Shown here: piece after piece, positions 40,312-45,063 of the stretch
Layout: each line of letters starts with the position of its first letter
Position numbering within the stretch: the stretch's first letter is position 1
Assembly (NCBI GenBank): GCA_030038755.1
Contig: JASHSK010000270.1
Coordinates: forward strand, 1-45,063
Direction: 5' to 3'
Source: Gammaproteobacteria bacterium
GTDB lineage: Bacteria > Pseudomonadota > Gammaproteobacteria > Steroidobacterales > Steroidobacteraceae
DNA: 45,063 nucleotides
Notes under the pieces: model-generated
Told to the model about the DNA's origin: nothing
Database searches by the model: none
The model's input: only the letters and a program-made list of their open reading frames with translations
Made by a program: the position numbers and the translations under genes

Positions 40312-40425
40312 AACCTCAATGGTCAGGGATGTAAGTGCATCATACGAAGTGCACGGAAGCAGAGCGCGTGATGCAGTCGCACTTTGGCGCCACCGGCGCG
40401 TTGCACGCCCGGCCGGAAGCGCTGG

Positions 40426-40989
40426 TCAGGTACTGCTGTTGTCGGAAGCGATCAGCGGGATCGAGTAGGTGCGCGACTGGGAGCTCTTGTCGCTATCCAG
40501 CAGCAGCGTGGCATTCAGACTGAGCACCCCGGTTTGCTGGGGCACCACGGTGACCTCCCGGAACACCGCGGTTCCGGCGCGCACCTCGGAGAGATCGAAG
40601 CTGCGGTCCGACTGCACCTGCAGGCCGTCTCCCGGCAGGAACGAGCCGTGGATGTGCGCGATCTGGGAGTCGGCATCGGGAATCAGCGCCACCATGATCT
40701 TCACGGGCATGCCGACCACGGGCCGCGCCTCGATGCGGAACTTCACGCTGACGGGCTCGGCGCCGCCGGACGGATTGACCGCCGACACCATGTTCCCGAT
40801 CGCGTCGGGCGCCGACCCGTCCTGGGAGTCCTGGGAATCCTGCGCGTCCTGGCCGTCCTGGGCGCTGCCCTGCGAGGCCGCGGCCTGATCGTGCCCGGCG
40901 CCTGCCGAACCCGAGCGCGGCGCGCAGGCGGTGAGCAGCAGACCAGCCGTGAGCAGCGCGCCCGCGAACAGTACGCAGCGCGCCAGCAC
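40426..40989 (-). CDS. Lipoprotein of unknown function
   Basis: 187 residues if GTG 40989 is used (MLARCVLFAGALLTAGLLLTAC, a normal lipoprotein signal with lipobox LLTAC). The same frame is open upstream to ATG 41109, but that version would place repeats of GPVPAC in front of the signal, so I prefer the shorter form; neither start has a good ribosome-binding site. The mature protein begins with a Gln/Asp/Ser/Gly-rich tether (QDGQDAQDSQDSQDG, itself from a 9-bp repeat) and then a beta-sandwich-like domain: VSVKFRIEARPVVGMPVKIMVALIPD, SFLPGDGLQVQ, AGTAVFREVTVVPQQTGVLSLNATLLLD. I do not recognise the family. The SrkA gene lies just upstream on the same strand. Confidence 0.7.
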   Translation of the reverse strand: MLARCVLFAGALLTAGLLLTACAPRSGSAGAGHDQAAASQGSAQDGQDAQDSQDSQDGSAPDAIGNMVSAVNPSGGAEPVSVKFRIEARPVVGMPVKIMVALIPDADSQIAHIHGSFLPGDGLQVQSDRSFDLSEVRAGTAVFREVTVVPQQTGVLSLNATLLLDSDKSSQSRTYSIPLIASDNSST

Positions 40990-40993
40990 TCGA

Positions 40994-41101
40994 CCGCACG
41001 CGGGCACTGGGCCACACGCGGGCACCGGGCCACATACGGGCACTGGGCCGCACGCGGGCACTGGGCCATACGCGGGCACCGGGCCACCCGCGGGCCGCGC
41101 A
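40994..41101 (-). repeat. 18-bp tandem repeat array upstream of the lipoprotein
   Basis: Five good units of 18 bp (40994-41011, 41012-41029, 41030-41047, 41048-41065, 41066-41083; plus strand CCGCACGCGGGCACTGGG) and a degenerate sixth at 41084-41101. It ends 5 bases before the preferred lipoprotein start (minus strand) and, if translated from ATG 41109, reads as GPVPAC hexapeptides. Confidence 0.95.
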
Positions 41102-41194
41102 CGCGCCATCGAGACAGCGCCCGTGTGTTTTCGCCACATCGCGTGTTGTACCCGCGCACTCGCCATCAGCGCCGACATTAACATAGCCCGGCCC

Positions 41195-42250
41195 TCAGGG
41201 ACCGGACCCATCGCGCATCGCCAGCATCCGAAGCAGGGGGGGATCCTCGAGCTGTTCACACTGGGCGCGCAGATCGCCGACGTACCCCTCCCAGAACCGC
41301 GCCTCCCCCGCCCACGGGAAGGCTCGGGGGAAGGCCGGGTCCGCCCAGCGCTCGGCGATCCACGCAGCGTGGTGCAGCATACGGGTGGCGCGCAGCGCCT
41401 CGATCAGCCGCAGCTCGGCGAACGGCAGGGTTCCAAACTGGGCGTAACCGTCCATAATGTCGAGCCACTGGCGCTGCTGCTCGCGCGCGCTGCCGGACAG
41501 GAACATCCACAAGTCCTGCATGCGCGGCCCGTTCATGCAATCATCCAGGTCCACGAACAGCGGCCCGGTCGCCTGCCAGAGGATGTTGCCGAGATGGCAG
41601 TCCCCGTGCAGACGAATCAGTTCCAGCGGCCCCGTGCCGTCGAAGGCCAGCTCGATCCCGGCGAGCAGGTTCTGGCTGACCTGGGCGTAGGCAGGGCGCA
41701 TGTGCTCGGGCAGCAGTGGACTGTCGAGCAGCCGCTCGCGAGCGAGCGCGGCCGGCACGGAGCGCTCGAGGGTGGGTCGATGCAGGAAGCGACGGCGCGC
41801 CCCCACGGCGTGGATACGGGCCAGAGTGCGGCCAAGAAGCTCGCGGGCACCGGGAGCATCCAGCTCCGGGGCGGTGCCTGGGCACAGCGGGAAGGCCGCC
41901 AGGCGAGCGCGCGGCGCGTGGTGATGCAGTGTGTTGCCCTGCAGCGTGAGGGGCGCGGCGACCGGCAGGTCGGCCGCGGCCAGTTCCTGGGCAAAACCGT
42001 GCTCCTCGAGGATCTGCGCATCGGACCAACGACCGGCGCGATAGAACTTGAGAACCACCGGTGCCTGATCAGTGCGGCCGACGCGATAGACGCGGTTCTC
42101 GTAGCTGTTGAGCGCGAACAGCCGTCCGTCCGGGGACAGCCCCAGCGCCTCGGCGGCATCGAGCACGGCATCGGGCGTGAGACCCGCGAACGGGGTCGCC
42201 GCAGGCAGGCCGCCGCCGCGGGCGCCCTGATCGGATGGGTTGGAACTCAA
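41195..42250 (-). CDS. srkA: SrkA/RdoA (YihE)-type stress response kinase
   Basis: 351 residues from TTG 42250. The frame is open further upstream into the galE leader, but the SrkA similarity starts only at LTPDAVLDAAEALGL, and 42250 lies right beside a repeat array that would otherwise be translated. Kinase-like landmarks match E. coli SrkA well: LFALNSYENRVYRVG, VVLKFYRAGRWSDAQILEEHGFAQEL, FLHRPTLERSVP, IRLHGDCHLGNILW (catalytic Asp), LFVDLDDCMNGPRMQDLWMFLSG (metal-binding DLDD), RWADPAFPRAFPWAGEARFWEGY. SrkA is a Ser/Thr protein kinase that limits MazEF-linked death under envelope stress; this is known of E. coli, inferred here. No dsbA follows it, unlike in E. coli. A divergent galE gene lies upstream. 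Confidence 0.92.
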   Translation of the reverse strand: MSSNPSDQGARGGGLPAATPFAGLTPDAVLDAAEALGLSPDGRLFALNSYENRVYRVGRTDQAPVVLKFYRAGRWSDAQILEEHGFAQELAAADLPVAAPLTLQGNTLHHHAPRARLAAFPLCPGTAPELDAPGARELLGRTLARIHAVGARRRFLHRPTLERSVPAALARERLLDSPLLPEHMRPAYAQVSQNLLAGIELAFDGTGPLELIRLHGDCHLGNILWQATGPLFVDLDDCMNGPRMQDLWMFLSGSAREQQRQWLDIMDGYAQFGTLPFAELRLIEALRATRMLHHAAWIAERWADPAFPRAFPWAGEARFWEGYVGDLRAQCEQLEDPPLLRMLAMRDGSGP

Positions 42251-42298
42251 AGCGGAATGTCCTGAAAGCGTTATGCCCTGAAAGCGGTATGCCCTGAA
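42251..42298. repeat. 16-bp tandem repeat array between the divergent srkA and galE genes
   Basis: Three units of 16 bp at 42251-42266, 42267-42282 and 42283-42298: AGCGGAATGTCCTGAA, AGCGTTATGCCCTGAA, AGCGGTATGCCCTGAA. The array touches the srkA start codon (42250) and ends one base from the GGAGAG ribosome-binding site of galE. It therefore occupies almost the whole divergent intergenic region. Confidence 0.95.
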
Positions 42299-42308
42299 GG
42301 AGAGTCGG

Positions 42309-43304
42309 TTGTCGCAAGCAGCCATTCTGGTCACCGGCGGTGCCGGCTACATCGGCAGCCACGTGCTGCTGCAGCTGCAGGAGCGCGGCGAGCGCGTCGT
42401 GGCGCTGGACAACCTTTATACCGGGTTCCGCCAGGCGGTGCGCGCAGCTCCGCTGATCGTGGGCAGCGTCGCGGACCGGGAGCTGGTCGGCCGCATACTG
42501 CGCGAGCACCAGGTCGACACCGTCATGCACTTCGCCGCCCACACGATCGTGCCCGAATCGGTGCGCGAGCCGCTGAAATATTATGCCAACAACACCTGCG
42601 CCACCCGCAGCCTGCTCGAGGCCTGCCAGCAGCACGGCGTGCGCAGCGTGGTGTTTTCCAGCACCGCCGCGGTCTATGGCATGCCGCCGGACGGCGTCGC
42701 CGCCGAGGATGGGCCGCTCGCGCCGATCAACCCCTACGGCACCTCGAAACTGATGTCCGAGTGGATCCTGCGCGACCTGGCCGCGAGCGGGGCGCTGCGC
42801 TACGCGAGCCTGCGCTACTTCAACGTCGCGGGGTCCGATCCGCAGGGTCGGATCGGGCAGGCCACGCGGCAGGCGACGCTGCTGATCAAGGTCGCCTGCG
42901 AAGCCGCGGTCGGCAGGCGAGACCACGTTGCCATCTACGGCACCGACTACGCCACCGCCGACGGTACCGGGGTACGCGACTACATCCACATCGAGGACCT
43001 GGCGCGCGCCCACCTCGATGCGCTCGACTACCTGCGCCGCGGGGGCGCCTCGGTGACGCTCAACTGCGGCTATGGGCACGGCTACAGCGTGCGCCAGGTC
43101 CTGCAGAGCGTGCAGCGGCTCAGCGGGCACCCGCTCGTCGTGCGCGAGCAACCGCGGCGCTCGGGCGATCCGCCCACGCTGATCGCGCGCGCGGAGCGCA
43201 TCCGCTCCGTGCTCGGCTGGCAGCCGCGCCTCGATGATCTGGACGCCATCGTGGCGAGCTCGCTGGCGTGGGAACGCCGACTGCTCGCCGAGCCATGGAT
43301 ATGA
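42309..43304 (+). CDS. galE: UDP-glucose 4-epimerase
   Basis: 331 residues from TTG 42309, with GGAGAG upstream (42299-42304). It is an extended short-chain dehydrogenase: the NAD-binding ILVTGGAGYIGSHVLLQL, FAAHTIVPESVREPLKYYANN, catalytic VVFSSTAAVYG (Ser) and INPYGTSKLMSEWILRD (YxxxK), and LRYFNVAGSDPQGRIG. The C-terminal part has VRDYIHIEDLARAHLDAL and LNCGYGHGYSVRQVLQSVQ. GalE interconverts UDP-glucose and UDP-galactose for lipopolysaccharide and exopolysaccharide. It is divergent from srkA and leads, after 45 bases, into the sensor-kinase gene. Confidence 0.96.
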   Translation: MSQAAILVTGGAGYIGSHVLLQLQERGERVVALDNLYTGFRQAVRAAPLIVGSVADRELVGRILREHQVDTVMHFAAHTIVPESVREPLKYYANNTCATRSLLEACQQHGVRSVVFSSTAAVYGMPPDGVAAEDGPLAPINPYGTSKLMSEWILRDLAASGALRYASLRYFNVAGSDPQGRIGQATRQATLLIKVACEAAVGRRDHVAIYGTDYATADGTGVRDYIHIEDLARAHLDALDYLRRGGASVTLNCGYGHGYSVRQVLQSVQRLSGHPLVVREQPRRSGDPPTLIARAERIRSVLGWQPRLDDLDAIVASSLAWERRLLAEPWI

Positions 43305-43349
43305 TCTGCGGGCACACCGCATTCACGGGCCGTAGCATAGAATGAAAGC

Positions 43350-44939
43350 ATGCGCTGGCTGCGGCCCAAATCGCTGAACGGTTTCCTGCTGCTCGGACTG
43401 GTGGTGCTGGCAGGCCCGCTGCTGTGGGCCATCCTCAATGCCACCGTGCAGATGCGGCGGCTGGCCGGCACCAGCCAGCGCCTGGTGGCCGACAGCGTGC
43501 GCGTCACGCGTCTCACGCAGGACATGTTCGCGCAGCTGACACTGCTCGAGCGCTCGGCACGTCTCTACCTGGTGCTCACCAACCCCACTGTGCTCGCCGC
43601 CTTCAACGAGCACTACCAGAGCATCAGTGAGATCGCCGCCGCGCTGCACGACCCGCTGCGCGGTCAGACCGCCCGCGATCAGCTGCAGCAGTTCAACGAT
43701 GCGCTCGACGGCATCCGCACGCAGCTGCTGGTGCAGAAGCCCGGACCGCATGCCGCCGACGAGCTCGGCGTCACGTTCGCGAAGTTGAGCGACATCGCCA
43801 CCAGCATCGCGAACCTGAGCAACAGTCAGATCGATGGGGACGTACACGACCTGCAGCTCAAGACCGACCTGGAGCGGCGCGAGCTCATCCTGGACTCGAC
43901 GCTGCTGCTGCCGCTGGTGCTGATCGTGGTGCTGCTGTTCGCGTTGCGGTTGTCCCGGCCGCTGCGGCAGATCGACCGCGCCATCGGCGAGCTCGGCCGT
44001 GGCAACTTCTCGCGCGCCATTACGGTCAATGGACCGGTGGACCTGGAGAGGCTCGGTCACCAGCTCGAGTGGCTGCGGCACCGCCTGCTCGAGCTGGCGC
44101 AGGAGCGCAATCGCTTCCTGCGACAGATGTCACATGAACTGAAGACGCCGCTCGCCAATATTCGCGAAGGGACTGAACTCCTCATGGACGGCGCTGTCGG
44201 TGAGCTGGATACCGGACAGCGGGAGGTCACCGCCATCTTGCGTGACAACGGCATCAAGCTGCAGCGGCTCATCGAGAACCTGCTGAGCTTCAGCGCCTGG
44301 CAGAGCAACAGCACCGGACTGGAGGTCTCGGAGTTCCGTCTGCGCCCGATCGTCAAGCAGGTGCTCGAGAACCAGCAGCTCACGCTGGTGTCGCAGCGCG
44401 TGCGCCTGGACGTGCACGTGGACGACATCACGCTCAACGCCGATCGCGGCAAGATCCGGCTGATCCTCGAGAACCTGTTGTCCAATGCGATCAAGTACTC
44501 GCCGCGCGGGGGTGTCATCTACGTGCGCGCGCTCGCCAACGCCGATGAGCTGATCATGGAGGTCGCCGACTGTGGGCCGGGCGTGCCGCTCGAGGAGCGC
44601 GCGCGCATCTTCGAAGCCTTCTACACGGGGCGCGCTCCCGCGGGACACGTGAAGGGCACCGGCATTGGACTGTCGGTGGTGAACGAGTTCGTGAACGTAC
44701 ACAAGGGCACCATCGAAGTCGTCGACGGGGAATTCCCCGGAGCGCACTTCCGCATGCGCATGCCGATGCGCGTGGTGCCGGCCTCCCCCGCGACCCTGCC
44801 GGCCTCCCCGGCTGCCATGGCGGCCTCCGCGACAACCATACCGGTTGCAGCCATGCCGGGCTCGGCCTCCGCGACGACCATACCGGTCGCAGCCATGCCG
44901 GCCTCCCCCGCGACCAAAAAGCAGGCAGACGCCGCCTAG
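43350..44939 (+). CDS. Sensor histidine kinase, GlrK/QseE-like
   Basis: 529 residues from ATG 43350. Membrane helix 1 (FLLLGLVVLAGPLLWAIL), a periplasmic loop (about residues 33-180) rich in helices (LFAQLTLLERSARLYLVL, AFNEHYQSISEIAAALHD), helix 2 (STLLLPLVLIVVLLFAL), then HAMP. The HisKA region has FLRQMSHELKTPLANIREGTELL with phospho-acceptor H262, and the ATPase carries NLLSNAIKYSPRGG, DCGPGVP and GTGIGLSVV. The REGTELLMDGAVGELDTGQREVTAIL segment and overall plan match GlrK/QseE, which acts with a sigma-54 response regulator and envelope factors; the regulator would lie past the window edge. The last 55 residues are an Ala/Pro/Ser tail including a 14-residue duplicated unit. It follows galE by 45 bases. 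Confidence 0.92.
   Translation: MRWLRPKSLNGFLLLGLVVLAGPLLWAILNATVQMRRLAGTSQRLVADSVRVTRLTQDMFAQLTLLERSARLYLVLTNPTVLAAFNEHYQSISEIAAALHDPLRGQTARDQLQQFNDALDGIRTQLLVQKPGPHAADELGVTFAKLSDIATSIANLSNSQIDGDVHDLQLKTDLERRELILDSTLLLPLVLIVVLLFALRLSRPLRQIDRAIGELGRGNFSRAITVNGPVDLERLGHQLEWLRHRLLELAQERNRFLRQMSHELKTPLANIREGTELLMDGAVGELDTGQREVTAILRDNGIKLQRLIENLLSFSAWQSNSTGLEVSEFRLRPIVKQVLENQQLTLVSQRVRLDVHVDDITLNADRGKIRLILENLLSNAIKYSPRGGVIYVRALANADELIMEVADCGPGVPLEERARIFEAFYTGRAPAGHVKGTGIGLSVVNEFVNVHKGTIEVVDGEFPGAHFRMRMPMRVVPASPATLPASPAAMAASATTIPVAAMPGSASATTIPVAAMPASPATKKQADAA
44821..44904 (+). repeat. 42-bp coding duplication in the C-terminal tail of the sensor kinase
   Basis: Two units at 44821-44862 and 44863-44904, each starting CGGCCTCCGCGAC and encoding ASATTIPVAAMP plus two residues. 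The duplication preserves the frame and lengthens an otherwise disordered tail. Confidence 0.9.
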
Positions 44940-44946
44940 GACCCGC

Positions 44947-45063
44947 GTGCGAGCGCCCTCCTCTTCGCCACCGCCGCACGTGCCGGCAGCGCCGCACGCA
45001 GCGGCGTCACGGCACGCAGCGGCAGCGCCGCGCGCTGCGGCCGCGCGCTGCGCGCGAGGGCGG
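44947..45063 (+). other. Open frame running off the right edge, uncertain
   Basis: A frame opens at GTG 44947 and runs to the end of the window (39 codons, Ala/Pro/Arg-rich: MRAPSSSPPPHVPAAP...). It follows the sensor kinase closely, where a QseG-like or regulator gene would be expected, but composition alone does not support it. The DNA here is itself repeat-like (GCAGCGGC motifs). Confidence 0.2.

Noticed and set aside
20392-42298. CRISPR array reading of the tandem repeats
   Set aside because: The units are directly adjacent with no unique spacers, and each array has its own unit; no cas gene is present.
42251-42334. Upstream ATG or GTG starts for srkA inside the repeat array and galE leader
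   Set aside because: They would overlap the galE start and translate the repeat, and SrkA similarity begins only downstream of TTG 42250.

Overview
The window is 45 kb of GC-rich, gene-dense DNA with coding on both strands and no rRNA, tRNA, insertion sequence, phage gene or CRISPR array that I could recognise. The gene set points to a Gammaproteobacterium: a MexEF-OprN-type efflux operon with a LysR gene, an SrkA-type kinase next to galE, a GlrK/QseE-like sensor kinase and an LpxA homologue. Many secreted hydrolases, a PQQ-type dehydrogenase and lipocalin-like secreted proteins would suit an environmental lineage of the Steroidobacter/Nevskia kind, but that placement is inference only.

Layout. 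1-526: no supported gene. 527-2387: two related secreted proteins of unknown function. 2470-5956: CBS-domain protein, EVE-domain protein, ClC chloride/proton antiporter and LysR regulator. 6138-12078: MexE/MexF/OprN-type tripartite efflux pump, followed on the same strand by a GAF sensor kinase and a NarL-type response regulator (12135-14575). 14584-20376: an unknown protein, a two-domain aspartic protease with TPRs, and a sedolisin (S53) peptidase fused to a nucleoside-phosphorylase-fold domain. 20483-25934: PEBP protein, small Cys-rich protein, LpxA-like acyltransferase, 5'-3' exonuclease, alpha/beta hydrolase and a MocR regulator. 25996-30993: a leftward operon of three secreted proteins (parallel beta-helix, PQQ beta-propeller, double VOC). 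31241-33136: an S9-like protein without its catalytic serine. 33219-36387: DksA-like zinc finger and a leftward set of glycosyltransferase, AI-2E-type permease and YkoP-like protein. 36544-40311: a 1255-residue PAS/GAF/GGDEF/EAL protein. 40426-44939: lipoprotein, SrkA kinase, galE and a GlrK-like kinase.

Two things stand out. First, the protease pair at 15586-20376 ends in a cytosol-predicted sedolisin fused to a nucleosidase-type domain. That architecture suggests a nucleotide- or nucleoside-sensing protease, possibly a conflict or stress effector. Second, short tandem repeat arrays (units of 13-21 bp) occur again and again between genes. They often start exactly at a stop codon or end exactly at a start codon, and in-frame versions (15, 18 and 42 bp) lie in linkers of secreted or membrane proteins. 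A 50-bp nested palindrome between the beta-helix and S9-like genes is the clearest candidate operator.
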